Shown one piece after another: positions 17,302-25,979 of a DNA stretch of 64,000 bases. The notes beneath the pieces were generated by a model. It was not told the origin of the DNA and ran no database searches. It worked only from the letters and a program-made list of their open reading frames with translations. Within the stretch, counting starts at the first letter, position 1. The number at the start of each line of letters is the position of its first letter. The stretch is from Bacillaceae bacterium IKA-2 (lineage in GTDB: Bacteria > Bacillota > Bacilli > Bacillales > Anaerobacillaceae), in assembly GCA_031761875.1 (NCBI GenBank), contig CP134492.1:558001-622000 (forward strand), given 5' to 3'. A program made the translations under genes and the position numbers.

Positions 17302-18261
17302 ATGGGGGATAATAGTAAAATTTTAGACTGCACCATTCGTGATGGCGGTTTGATTAACAATTGGGATTTCAGTGTTGAATTTGTTCAAGACCTTTATAAC
17401 GGTCTAAGTGCTGCGGGTGTTGAATATATGGAGATTGGCTATAAGAATTCTGCAAAGCTTCTTAATATGACTGAGCCCAATCCGTGGAGATGTCTTGACG
17501 ATAAATTCCTGAATGAAATTATTCCTGAGAAAAAATTCACAAAGCTATCAGCATTAGTAGATATTGGCCGAGTAGATCCAAATGACATACTGCCACGTGA
17601 GCAAAGTGTTTTAGATATGATTCGGGTGGCGTGCTATATTCGTGAAGTGGATAAAGGCTTGGAGCTGGTTAAAATGTTTCATGATATGGGCTATGAAACT
17701 TCACTTAACATTATGGCGCTATCAAATGTACCTGAACCCCAACTTATTGAAGCTTTTAAAATGGTGAATGAAAGTCCTGTCGATGTTGTCTATATCGTTG
17801 ACTCTTTCGGAAGCTTAGATCCTGTCGATGTTGAACATCAAGTGAAGAAGTTCAAAGCGATGATCCCTAATAAAGAGCTAGGAATTCATACACATAACAA
17901 CATGCAGTTAGCATTCGCCAACACATTAGTTGCGAAAAGAAACGGAGTTACTTTCCTTGATTCTTCTGTTTATGGCATGGGGCGTGCAGCTGGTAACTGC
18001 AATACAGAGCTTCTCGTTAGTCATATCCAAAAGCCAAGCTATGAGCTTAAACCTGTTCTTGGCGTTATTGAAAAGCACATGCTAGAAATGCGCCAAAAAT
18101 GGGAATGGGGCTATATCATTCCTTTCATGGTCTCTGGTATGCTTAATGAACATCCTCGTGTCGCCATGGCTTACCGAGCAAGCGACGACCGTGATAAATT
18201 TATAGATTTCTATGATAAGGTAACATCACCTGAAGCTTCTTTAGCTCCTGCATCAAAATAA
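17302..18261 (+). CDS. DRE-TIM aldolase (HMG-CoA lyase / 4-hydroxy-2-oxovalerate aldolase type)
   Basis: A single TIM-barrel enzyme of 319 aa from the DRE-TIM metallolyase family. The active-site motif DCTIRDGG stands at residues 9-16 and the metal-binding pair H-x-H in GIHTHNNMQLA at about residue 200, with a late GRAAGNCNTE block near the barrel exit. There is no LeuA regulatory domain and no partner acetaldehyde dehydrogenase, so neither leucine synthesis nor meta-cleavage is supported. Related proteins are often found alone in Firmicutes as aldolase catalytic domain proteins of unknown substrate. AGAAGGAG precedes the ATG; a terminator follows, so it is probably not co-transcribed with the thiamine genes. 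Confidence 0.85.
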   Translation: MGDNSKILDCTIRDGGLINNWDFSVEFVQDLYNGLSAAGVEYMEIGYKNSAKLLNMTEPNPWRCLDDKFLNEIIPEKKFTKLSALVDIGRVDPNDILPREQSVLDMIRVACYIREVDKGLELVKMFHDMGYETSLNIMALSNVPEPQLIEAFKMVNESPVDVVYIVDSFGSLDPVDVEHQVKKFKAMIPNKELGIHTHNNMQLAFANTLVAKRNGVTFLDSSVYGMGRAAGNCNTELLVSHIQKPSYELKPVLGVIEKHMLEMRQKWEWGYIIPFMVSGMLNEHPRVAMAYRASDDRDKFIDFYDKVTSPEASLAPASK

Positions 18262-18272
18262 GTTAGAGTGTT

Positions 18273-18307
18273 AAAGGTACCTCGATTGATGGGGGTACCT
18301 TTTTTAT
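18273..18307 (+). terminator. Terminator of the aldolase gene
   Basis: AAAGGTACC and GGTACCTTT form a 9-bp perfect stem with an 11-nt loop and seven T. Confidence 0.9.
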
Positions 18308-18489
18308 ATTCATTGAATCGTTAATAAACTTCATCAGGCGGATATAATGAACTACTTATAACTGGGCTAGGTCTCCCTCGTGATTAAAGTGGGTATCTTA
18401 GCTAACTCAACGAATAGTGGTATCGAGGAAAATAAGTTGTTAGAAATATCGAAGTATGTTAAGCTAAAACAGAAAATTATGAAAATTAT

Positions 18490-18583
18490 ACGGGGGAGCT
18501 ATAACGTTTGCTGAGAGGATATCTGGATGAAGATATCGACCCTTTCACCTGATCTGGATAATGCCAGCGGAGGGATATTAGAT
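18490..18583 (+). ncRNA. TPP riboswitch (THI element)
   Basis: The conserved pieces stand in the right order: GGGGGAGC, the invariant GCTGAGAGGAT, a variable P3 hairpin (ATATC..GATAT), GACCCTTTCACCTGATCTGGATAATGCCAGCG in pieces, and closing GGAGGGA. Thiamine pyrophosphate binding should switch the downstream terminator at 18603. It controls thiXYZ-tenA. Confidence 0.96.
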
Positions 18584-18602
18584 GAACTACATTTTAGAAT
18601 GT

Positions 18603-18638
18603 AAGTCTACCTGCCCTCTTGGCGTGTAGACTTTTTTG
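18603..18638 (+). terminator. Expression-platform terminator of the TPP riboswitch
   Basis: AAGTCTAC pairs with GTAGACTT, then six T, ending 19 bp before thiX. This implies control by transcription attenuation and not by masking the ribosome site. Confidence 0.88.
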
Positions 18639-18656
18639 TTATGAAAAGGGGGTATC

Positions 18657-19427
18657 ATGAAAAAATTACGTATGTATGGATTTTCAGCTGCACCCACTGT
18701 AATTGCTATTTTGATCTTTCTTATCGTCTGGGAAGTGGCTGTTTGGAAATGGAGTGTTGAAAAATGGATATTACCAGCTCCGAGTTTAATCGTTCAAACA
18801 TTTAGTAATACGTTGCATTTGTTACCCGAACATATCTGGATGACTTCCATGGTGGCAGTAATCGGCTTTGGATTAGGAATTACTGTTGCGTTGGTGATGG
18901 CTTTTATTTTAGATATCTCACCACTGCTGCGTAAAAGTTTTTATCCGATTCTTTTATTTTCACAAACGATTCCAATTATTGCAATTGCGCCTTTGTTAAT
19001 TATTTGGTTTGGGTATGGAATTCTACCTAAAGTATTAGTTGTAGCACTAGTAACTTTTTTTCCAATTGTAGTAAGTATGGTCGAGGGATTACAGTCTAGT
19101 GATCGTGATATGATTCGACTTGTGCGTTCAATGGGAGGATCATATTGGCAGGTATTTCATTCTGTTAGGTTTCCACATGCACTTCCCTACCTATTTACGG
19201 GGCTAAGGATCGGAGCTACATACAGTGTATTAGCGGCAGTCATATCAGAATGTGTTGGTGCTAGTAAAGGTCTAGGTATTTATTTAATAAAAGCACAAAG
19301 CTCCTTTGCAACTGACAAAGTATTTGTGGTAATTGTCTTGATATCTATCTTAAGCTGTCTATTATTTTTAGTTGTTATATTAATTAGTAGGCTTATGATG
19401 CCATGGAAATACAAAATCAAAAAATAG
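18657..19427 (+). CDS. thiX: Thiamine-pyrimidine ABC transporter permease
   Basis: A 256-aa integral membrane permease with six predicted helices and the EAA-type loop (MIRLVRSMGGSYWQVFHSVRFPHALPYLFTGLRIG) that docks onto the ATPase. It sits directly under the TPP riboswitch and is followed by the binding protein, the ATPase and tenA, the same gene set studied in Bacillus halodurans for uptake of formylaminopyrimidine or HMP precursors. The ribosome site AAAAGGGGG precedes the ATG. It ends 17 bp before thiY. Confidence 0.92.
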   Translation: MKKLRMYGFSAAPTVIAILIFLIVWEVAVWKWSVEKWILPAPSLIVQTFSNTLHLLPEHIWMTSMVAVIGFGLGITVALVMAFILDISPLLRKSFYPILLFSQTIPIIAIAPLLIIWFGYGILPKVLVVALVTFFPIVVSMVEGLQSSDRDMIRLVRSMGGSYWQVFHSVRFPHALPYLFTGLRIGATYSVLAAVISECVGASKGLGIYLIKAQSSFATDKVFVVIVLISILSCLLFLVVILISRLMMPWKYKIKK

Positions 19428-19444
19428 AAATTTGAGGAGATGAA

Positions 19445-20494
19445 ATGATGTTAAAGAAATTAAGTATATTTTTATTAATGATAATGTTTTTACTGTTAGT
19501 TGGTTGTAATCAAGTTGATGAGCAAAACCAAGGTGAAGGAACGAAGACGAGTAATGAATCAGAAGTTGATACAGAAGCGCCGGGAGAATATTCGGATGAT
19601 CTAATTGAAGCTACCCTTATTTTAGATTGGGTACCAAATACGAATCATACGGGTCTATATGTTGCTCAGGAAAAGGGCTTTTTTGAAGAAGAAGGTCTTG
19701 ATTTAACGATTATTGAACCTGCGATGGACGGTGCCCTTCAAGTTGTTGCAGCAGGAAAAGCTGATTTTGGGATTGCTTCACAAACAAGTATCACAATTGC
19801 TCGATCTATAGATATTCCAGTTGTTTCAATTGCAGCAGTTATTCAAGAGCATACATCAGGTTTTGCTGCTCCAGTTGAAAAAAATATTACATCACCAAAA
19901 GATTTTGAAGGAAAAACATATGGTGGTTGGGGCGGTGCAGAAGAAGAAGCCATTCTTAAAACTGTATTGAATTCGCACAATGTCGATCCATCAACAGTAG
20001 ATAATGTAATCGTTGGTTCAGCTGACTTTTTTACTAATACGAAGAGAGATATAGATTTTCAATGGATTTTTTACGGGTGGACAGGAATTGAAGCAGAAGT
20101 TCGCGGCGTAGAAATTAATATGATGTTTCTAAAGGACATTGATCCAGTGTTTAACTACTACTCTCCAGTTATTTTTAGTAATAATTCGGTTATTGAAGAG
20201 AAGCCTGAGCTTGCTGAAAAGTTTTTAAAAGCTGTGTCGAAAGGCTATCAATTTGCAATTGAAAATCCGGAGGAAGCTGCTGAAATCTTAATTAACGCTA
20301 CTCCAGAATCAGATGAGGAATTGATACGTGCATCACAACTCTGGTTGAGCCCACGATACCAAGGAGATGCAGAAAAGTGGGGACTACAAAAAGAAGAAAT
20401 TTGGGATAACTTTTCAGCATGGATGCTTGAGGCTGGTTTAATTGAAACAGATGTAAAGACGAATGAAGCGATGACAAATATATTTTTACCATAA
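19445..20494 (+). CDS. thiY: Thiamine-pyrimidine-binding lipoprotein (NMT1/THI5-like)
   Basis: Solute-binding protein of the ThiXYZ importer, 349 aa. A signal peptide with lipobox LLLVGCNQ is followed by an acidic linker and the NMT1-like domain, which opens with ATLILDWVPNTNHTGLYVAQEKGFF and contains the GTWG-like GGWGGAEEE segment. It captures thiamine-derived pyrimidines at the outer membrane face for transport. TGAGGAG lies just before the double ATG. A 163-bp gap with a palindromic element separates it from the ATPase gene. Confidence 0.92.
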   Translation: MMLKKLSIFLLMIMFLLLVGCNQVDEQNQGEGTKTSNESEVDTEAPGEYSDDLIEATLILDWVPNTNHTGLYVAQEKGFFEEEGLDLTIIEPAMDGALQVVAAGKADFGIASQTSITIARSIDIPVVSIAAVIQEHTSGFAAPVEKNITSPKDFEGKTYGGWGGAEEEAILKTVLNSHNVDPSTVDNVIVGSADFFTNTKRDIDFQWIFYGWTGIEAEVRGVEINMMFLKDIDPVFNYYSPVIFSNNSVIEEKPELAEKFLKAVSKGYQFAIENPEEAAEILINATPESDEELIRASQLWLSPRYQGDAEKWGLQKEEIWDNFSAWMLEAGLIETDVKTNEAMTNIFLP

Positions 20495-20535
20495 TTTCTG
20501 TAGTAACGAACAAGTTCACAAGGTCAAGCCATTTT

Positions 20536-20620
20536 AAGGCTTCGTAAGGAAAATAACTGATTAGTATGATGATGCAAAATAAACCATTATACTAAGCAAT
20601 TATTTTTTGGAAATGCCTTA
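20536..20620. repeat. Imperfect palindromic element between thiY and thiZ (family F)
   Basis: Begins AAGGCTTCGTAAGG and ends ATGCCTTA; inner AAAATAA pairs with TTATTTT, and TTAGTAT with ATACTAA. It resembles the palindrome at 21414-21474 on the other side of thiZ and a fragment at 57123. Confidence 0.5.
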
Positions 20621-20657
20621 CTATATGTTTAAATCTTAGTTTAATTAGGAGTTTAAT

Positions 20658-21398
20658 ATGGAATTAGATATTCGAAATATACATCATTCTTTTAGTGGGG
20701 AACTAGTAATTAAAGGTGTTAACCTTTCTCTTGAAAAAGGTGAATTTGTTTCAATAATTGGACCAAGCGGTTGTGGTAAAAGTACGTTATTTAATTTAAT
20801 CGCTGGGCTGGAAGTTCCAGATATAGGGAATGTTTACATCGAAGGAAAAGATATGACAGGGATACGTGGGCATAGCAGTTACATGATGCAAAAGGATTTA
20901 CTATTCCCATGGAAGACGGTTCTTGAAAATGTCCTTTTAGGCCCGACTATTACGAAACAAAACACAGAAAAAATAAAGGAAGAGGCTCTTTTTCTTTTCC
21001 CACTGTTTGGTTTAAAGGGGTATGAGAATTTTTATCCAAGAGTATTGTCCGGGGGCATGAAGCAACGTGCTGCATTACTAAGAACCTTTATGCACAAAAA
21101 ACAACTATTGCTATTAGATGAACCGTTGGGCGCACTAGATGCTTTAACCCGAGAGACGATGCATGAATGGCTGTTACAGGTATGGAGTCAAATGCAAAGA
21201 ACGATATTATTTATTACGCATAGTATTGATGAAGCAATTTTCTTATCGGACCGTATTTATGTGTTAGCACCTCGCCCCACGGAGGTCATTTTAGAAGTGA
21301 AAGTAACATTGCCTCGGCCAAGAAAAAAAGAAATAACGGTAACTGCCGAATATTTAAAAATAAAGGCACAGTTAATGAATGCGTTGTATGAAAAGTAA
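20658..21398 (+). CDS. thiZ: Thiamine-pyrimidine ABC transporter ATPase
   Basis: A 246-aa ATPase with Walker A GPSGCGKST, a signature motif read as VLSGGMKQR, Walker B LLLLDEPLGALD and the switch His in ITHSIDEA. The Q-loop is MMQKDLLFPW, typical of the nitrate/sulfonate/taurine-type importer ATPases to which ThiZ belongs. AGGAG at 20648-20652 sets the start. It powers import by ThiX with ThiY. It lies in the riboswitch-controlled cluster but is flanked on both sides by palindromes, which may lower read-through. Confidence 0.92.
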   Translation: MELDIRNIHHSFSGELVIKGVNLSLEKGEFVSIIGPSGCGKSTLFNLIAGLEVPDIGNVYIEGKDMTGIRGHSSYMMQKDLLFPWKTVLENVLLGPTITKQNTEKIKEEALFLFPLFGLKGYENFYPRVLSGGMKQRAALLRTFMHKKQLLLLDEPLGALDALTRETMHEWLLQVWSQMQRTILFITHSIDEAIFLSDRIYVLAPRPTEVILEVKVTLPRPRKKEITVTAEYLKIKAQLMNALYEK

Positions 21399-21413
21399 TG
21401 AAAGAGTGTTTTT

Positions 21414-21474
21414 AAGGCATTGTAAAAGAAATAATAGACCGCCATACTGATCCATTATTTCTTTTACAATGCCT
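21414..21474. repeat. 21-bp perfect inverted repeat between thiZ and tenA (family F)
   Basis: AAGGCATTGTAAAAGAAATA and its exact complement on the right arm (ATTATTTCTTTTACAATGCC) enclose an 18-nt loop. No T run follows, so it is more a repeat element or RNA processing/stability hairpin than a terminator. A degenerate half copy lies at 57123-57152. Confidence 0.8.
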
Positions 21475-21566
21475 AAGCTTAAACAAGCAAGAAGATTGCT
21501 ACTTCAAAGAATGTGTCCGTTCTTTCGAAAGTGGTGGGAAATTCAAATAAGAGAGGATGAATAATT

Positions 21567-22235
21567 ATGAAATTTTCAGAACAGTTAAGAAAAAAGGTAG
21601 ATTCAATTTGGAATGCTAGCTTTGAACATCCATTTGTCAAAGGGGTAGCGGATGGTTCACTGCCATTAGAATGTTTTACTTATTACGTTCAGCAAGATTC
21701 GTTTTATCTTTCTCGATTTGCCCAAGTACAATCAATTGGAGCAGCAAAAGCACTAGATTTCGAAACAACATCGCAAATGGCATTTCATGCTAAGTCAACC
21801 TATGATGCAGAGCATCTGTTGCATGAAGGCTTTTCAAAAGAGTTGGGACTAACTAAAAATAAAGAAGGTCATATGGCTGATGTGCCTGCACCTACAGCTG
21901 TTGCCTATACGAATCACTTATTTTCCGTTGCTTATAAAGGATCATTAGGCGATGTTATTGCGGCAATTCTTCCTTGTTACTGGCTATATTGGGAAATTGG
22001 AGAGATGTATAAAGGGTCTACTCCAGGTCAACCGATTTATCAAAAGTGGATTGATACTTATGGGGACGAGTGGTTTGAAAAGCTAGTAAAGGAACAAATC
22101 AACCGTTTAGATGAATGGGCGGATAAAGCATCAGAAGAAGAAAAACAACGAATGGAGTCTACTTTTATTACAAGCAGCCGCTACGAATATATGTTTTGGG
22201 AAATGGCATATACATTAGAGAAGTGGCCAGTGTAA
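21567..22235 (+). CDS. tenA: TenA, aminopyrimidine aminohydrolase / thiaminase II
   Basis: Cytoplasmic helical-bundle enzyme of 222 aa that converts aminomethyl-aminopyrimidine, released from damaged thiamine, to HMP. The Cys nucleophile stands in ILPCYWLYWEIGE, and the acidic and Tyr residues of the active site are in YYVQQDSFYLS and SSRYEYMFWEMAYTLE. With ThiXYZ it forms the base-degraded-thiamine salvage route known from B. halodurans. AGAGAGGATG precedes the ATG. It is the last gene of the TPP-controlled cluster, ended by the hairpin at 22251. Confidence 0.95.
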   Translation: MKFSEQLRKKVDSIWNASFEHPFVKGVADGSLPLECFTYYVQQDSFYLSRFAQVQSIGAAKALDFETTSQMAFHAKSTYDAEHLLHEGFSKELGLTKNKEGHMADVPAPTAVAYTNHLFSVAYKGSLGDVIAAILPCYWLYWEIGEMYKGSTPGQPIYQKWIDTYGDEWFEKLVKEQINRLDEWADKASEEEKQRMESTFITSSRYEYMFWEMAYTLEKWPV

Positions 22236-22250
22236 GAGTTTAATAAGATA

Positions 22251-22293
22251 AAAATCCTTACCGACAGTAGAGATACTGAAAGTAAGGATTTTT
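22251..22293 (+). terminator. Terminator-like hairpin, family T copy 3 (after tenA)
   Basis: AAAATCCTTAC..ACAGTA pairs with TACTGAAAGTAAGGATTTTT. It lies between convergent genes. Confidence 0.8.
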
Positions 22294-22301
22294 ATTTGAA
22301 A

Positions 22302-22754
22302 TTAGTTTTTCTTTTCAGCTACTTTTTCTAGCGTTACAATATTTTGATTTTCGTTTTCATAAAAAGTAAATAAGAGATCATCTTTTATGATTTCATATCT
22401 AGTTTTCCCAAGAAAATAACCGTCGTCTTCATATTTGGTTCCTTCTTTTTTTAGCCAATCCCAGTTACTATCGTCTAGTTTCTTTGCGATCAAAACCAAT
22501 ATGCCGTCATCGTTGAAGATATAAGCGTAATGCATATCAACCAATGCCCAACCCTCAAGATAGGTTAGTTCAAGATCAGGAATCTGTTGTAAAACCTCAT
22601 CCATTGTATCTCCAATAAAGATTAGACCATCAAAACTGGCTTCTTCGGGCGTAACATTATTTTGGGTAGCCCCACCGTTATTGACGCCTATTGTAAAAAT
22701 AAGAAATGTAATTGTAGAAAATATAATTGCAATTGTAAAAAATATCTTCTTCAT
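22302..22754 (-). CDS. Secreted or membrane-anchored protein of unknown function
   Basis: A 150-aa protein with a hydrophobic N-terminal segment (about residues 3-22) and no lipobox cysteine, so a signal peptide or anchor. The rest is acidic with alternating strand pattern (GLIFIGDTMDEVLQQIPDLE; YAYIFNDDGILVLI). I do not recognise the family. The start at 22754 is preferred over 22856 because the longer frame would run into the dispersed repeat at 22827. A weak GAAAGG lies 11 nt upstream. Confidence 0.65.
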   Translation of the reverse strand: MKKIFFTIAIIFSTITFLIFTIGVNNGGATQNNVTPEEASFDGLIFIGDTMDEVLQQIPDLELTYLEGWALVDMHYAYIFNDDGILVLIAKKLDDSNWDWLKKEGTKYEDDGYFLGKTRYEIIKDDLLFTFYENENQNIVTLEKVAEKKN

Positions 22755-22826
22755 GCTTTCACAACCTTTCTTGTATTTTGAAAATAATAAAGGATATAGT
22801 GGAAATTTGTGAATTTTTATATTTGA

Positions 22827-22902
22827 ATCAATTTCATAATGCAGATTTTGAACCACTAGATGCAGCTTGATGTGGTTAGTTTATTGGTATTATGAAATTC
22901 AC
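22827..22902 (+). repeat. Dispersed palindromic repeat, copy B (76 bp, internally deleted)
   Basis: Ends ATCAATTTCAT and ATGAAATTCAC with the family's TGGTTAGTTTATTGG block. It lacks the central hairpin: CCACTAG passes directly into ATGCAGCTTGATG. In copy D these are the sequences after the first and second ACTAG, so the copy fits a deletion between two ACTAG direct repeats. Confidence 0.8.
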
Positions 22903-22929
22903 TCTTTTAAAAAGGTATTACTTCTTTAT

Positions 22930-23250
22930 TACCCCTATTAACGAGATGTTAATCATTTCATTGATGAAGATGATATTCAGACCTACAAATTGGCGAATCA
23001 TATAAAACACATCTTCAGCGGAAAATGAAACTGAAGAGGGTTGTACCGCTCGAAAAAAATCCCGCATTATTGCCGATATCAACGGCCAGGAAATATCTGC
23101 GAAAAGCGGAAATGGAGTGGTATTTTTCTCAGTCATCTAGTTCTTAATTCGGTGGATCCTTACCATAAACTTGGTGATAATCAGAAGAAAGCGTTGCTAA
23201 AAAAATATGTTTCAAGTTTTACAGGCCAACGGTGATCGATACCGTTGGTT
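22930..23250 (+). other. Gene-like remnant, strand and frame uncertain
   Basis: Plus-strand reading gives protein-like pieces in different frames (HFIDEDDIQTYKLANHIKHIF; then VDPYHKLGDNQKKALLKKYV) ending at 23235, on top of a hairpin (CCAACGGT/ACCGTTGG, 23225-23248). A minus-strand frame of 72 codons (22918-23136) is open too but has no ribosome site. A decayed plus-strand gene seems likelier. No family recognised. Confidence 0.3.
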
Positions 23251-23428
23251 ATTTATGTTAAAGTATAAATATAAAGAAAATAATGTGAAAATTTGTAATT
23301 AAACTAACGAATCAAGTTAATTGTGCAAGATATTTGACATTTGTGTTAATTAGCAGAATAGACCGATAGTTTAATGGGAAATAAGATAATAATCGGTTTT
23401 TAAAAAAAAACTATAGAAGGTAGGAGAA

Positions 23429-24637
23429 TTGTTGGAGGTTTATGTAGCTCGTCAACCCATATTTGATAGGAAGATGAACGTTTCTGGTTATGAACTTTTA
23501 TATCGAAAAAGTATGAACAATTTTTATGAAGGACTTGATGATAATCAATCGACAGCAGCGTTAATTAATAATGCTTTTTTTGCTATGAAGTTCGATGAAC
23601 TCACAAGTGGAACTAGAGCATTCATAAACTTTTCTGAAGAGATGCTTTTAAAGGAAATACCTTTATCATTGCCTAAAGAAGCAATTGTTGTAGAAGTTTT
23701 AGAAAGGGTGGAAATTAACGAAAAGGTAATTAATGCATGTAAAAATCTGAGAGAAAAAGGTTACATAATAGCTCTTGATGATTTTGTATTTCAAGAATCC
23801 TATTTACCCCTCATAGAAATAGCCCATATTGTTAAAGTAGAATTTTCTACTGTCAGCTTTGAAAAACAAAAGCAACTAATAAAACTGTATAAAAATAAAA
23901 TAAAATTTTTAGCAGAAAAAGTGGAAACAAGGGAAGAATATCAATTGGCTTTAAGTATGGGGTATGATTATTTTCAAGGATATTTTTTTAGTAAGCCTGT
24001 TATCATAAAGGGGAAAGAGATAGATAGTTTAAATGTAAATCTTATAAAAGTCATTAACGAATTAAATAACGAGGAACCAGAATTTCAAAAAATCACTGAA
24101 ATTATTGAAACAGATCTAGGTATTTCTTATAAACTGTTAAGAGTAGCTAATTCTAGTTATTTCGGATCAAGATATGAAATACATTCTATAAAGCAAGCGT
24201 TAGTTCGATTAGGTATAGCAGAAATTAAAAAATGGCTTTATTTAATGATGTTAAATGATATCCAAATTATAGAAAATAAAGAACTAATAAAAACTTGTTT
24301 AATAAGAGCCAAATTAATGGAGTTATTGGCGTGCGAAATAGACATGGAAAATAAACATTTAGAACATTTTATGACTGGAATGTTTTCAGCTATCGATGTT
24401 CTATTAAATCGCAGCATGGGAGAAATTGTGAAAGAATTACCCTTATCTACAGATGTAAGAGAAGCTTTGCTTGGGAAGGACAATCAAATCAGAAAAACCT
24501 TAGATTTAGTACTTAATTATGAAAAATCAAATTGGAATGAAACAGAGACTGAAAGATATTTTTCTAGCCTAACCCAGGAAAGATTTATGAGTATGTACAT
24601 GGAAGCACTAAAATGGGTAATAAAGTTAGACTATTAG
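23429..24637 (+). CDS. yuxH: EAL-HDOD protein (YuxH-like)
   Basis: A 402-aa signalling protein with an N-terminal EAL-type domain (about residues 1-200) and a C-terminal HDOD domain (about 205-390). It opens with VYVARQPIFDRK, the standard start of this family. The EAL motif is EVLE and the residues needed for c-di-GMP hydrolysis are largely missing, so catalytic activity is doubtful; binding or a protein-interaction role is more likely. The start is a TTG at 23429 (or 23432) after AAGGTAGGAG. It and the GGDEF protein at 6989 are the only c-di-GMP-related proteins in the window. Confidence 0.88.
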   Translation: MLEVYVARQPIFDRKMNVSGYELLYRKSMNNFYEGLDDNQSTAALINNAFFAMKFDELTSGTRAFINFSEEMLLKEIPLSLPKEAIVVEVLERVEINEKVINACKNLREKGYIIALDDFVFQESYLPLIEIAHIVKVEFSTVSFEKQKQLIKLYKNKIKFLAEKVETREEYQLALSMGYDYFQGYFFSKPVIIKGKEIDSLNVNLIKVINELNNEEPEFQKITEIIETDLGISYKLLRVANSSYFGSRYEIHSIKQALVRLGIAEIKKWLYLMMLNDIQIIENKELIKTCLIRAKLMELLACEIDMENKHLEHFMTGMFSAIDVLLNRSMGEIVKELPLSTDVREALLGKDNQIRKTLDLVLNYEKSNWNETETERYFSSLTQERFMSMYMEALKWVIKLDY

Positions 24638-24854
24638 GGGATAGATAGGCTAACTTCCACCCAAAACTAGCGGAAGCGGCTAACTACCCCATAAAAACCA
24701 ACTTAACCCGAGGTTTCATAATGGGAGCGAAGGACACTCGTGACTTCAGTCGTGAGAGGAATTCGGCCGGTCTTTTTTTTGAGACAGCACCTCACTAATG
24801 TTATAATATAAATATATCTAGTGAATAATTTAAAAAGAAGGAGGTGATCATCAA

Positions 24855-25979
24855 ATGGGCTCTCTTACCATTACAGCAAAATTTAAAATCTTACCCACAG
24901 ATGGCCAAATCCACCCGCTGCTAGCTACAACAAAAGCGATTCAACAAGCTTGTAATTATGCTTCAGACGTGATCTTCGATCAACAGTGTTTGGTTCAATC
25001 AACCCTACACAAAGTGACATATCGCCCCTTACGAGAACTGTTTTGCTTACGCTCTCAAATGGCACAAAGTGTCTTAAAAACCGTCATTGCTAAGTATAAA
25101 TCTGCTAAAAGTAACGGACACCCCCGTACTCGCATTCGTTTTAAAAAAACGGAATACGATTTAGTAAGGAACCGTGATTATTCGTTAACAAAAGACGGGT
25201 TGTTTTCACTAAACACCTTACAAGGGCGTGTGAAAGTACCGTTTCAAATCGAACACATGGAACATTTTTTTGATGGTGCATGGAAGTTCGGAACCGCTAA
25301 ACTAGTCTATAAAAAGGGCAAGTTTTATCTCCATATTCCGATGACCAATGAAATCGCTGACGTTGATCTTACCACCATCAAAAATGTCATTGGTGTTGAT
25401 TTTGGGATTAACTTTACAGCCGTATCATTTGACTCAAAGGACAACACCACCTTTTTTCACGGCCGACACATTAAAAATAAACGTGCCAATTATAAACAAT
25501 GCCGACGTTCTTTACAAAAGCGACAAACTGCATCCTCGCGTCGCCGTTTAAAGAAAATAGGTCAACGAGAAAACCGTTGGATGACCAATGTGAATCATTG
25601 TGTCAGTAAGGCACTCGTTGAGCAAGCAGGAACAAACAGTTTATTTGTCTTAGAAGCTTTAACAGGTATTCGCACCGCTACTGAAAAAGTGTTAAAGAGA
25701 AATCGGTATGAAACGGTTTCATGGACTTTTTATCAACTACGCCACATGATCGAGTACAAAGCAAAAATGAATGAGAGTGACGTATTGGTCGTTGATCCAA
25801 AGTACACGTCTCAACAATGCCCAAAATGTGGTCATATTGAAAAATCCAACCGTAACAAGAAAACGCATACGTTCCAATGCAAAACATGTAGCTATACCAC
25901 AAATGACGACCGCATTGGTGCCATGAACCTTCGTGCAAAGGGAATTCAGTACCTAAACGAAGTGGCAACACAGGCATGA
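24855..25979 (+). CDS. tnpB: TnpB RNA-guided endonuclease (element 1)
   Basis: Transposon-encoded ancestor of Cas12, 374 aa. The split RuvC triad is complete: Asp in GVDFGINF, Glu in FVLEALTG and Asp in TNDDRIGAMNLRA. A zinc ribbon lies between the last two (CPKCGH and CKTCSY). It should cut DNA guided by an omega RNA overlapping its 3' end, next to a short TAM. GAAGGAGGTGATC precedes the ATG. Its amino-acid sequence differs strongly from that of the second TnpB at 47637, so they belong to different element families. It appears intact. Confidence 0.93.
   Translation: MGSLTITAKFKILPTDGQIHPLLATTKAIQQACNYASDVIFDQQCLVQSTLHKVTYRPLRELFCLRSQMAQSVLKTVIAKYKSAKSNGHPRTRIRFKKTEYDLVRNRDYSLTKDGLFSLNTLQGRVKVPFQIEHMEHFFDGAWKFGTAKLVYKKGKFYLHIPMTNEIADVDLTTIKNVIGVDFGINFTAVSFDSKDNTTFFHGRHIKNKRANYKQCRRSLQKRQTASSRRRLKKIGQRENRWMTNVNHCVSKALVEQAGTNSLFVLEALTGIRTATEKVLKRNRYETVSWTFYQLRHMIEYKAKMNESDVLVVDPKYTSQQCPKCGHIEKSNRNKKTHTFQCKTCSYTTNDDRIGAMNLRAKGIQYLNEVATQA

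Noticed and set aside
22918-23136. 72-codon minus-strand gene
   Set aside because: No ribosome site; the plus strand carries protein-like fragments with a hairpin at their end, so the minus frame may be a shadow. Kept only as an uncertain remnant.
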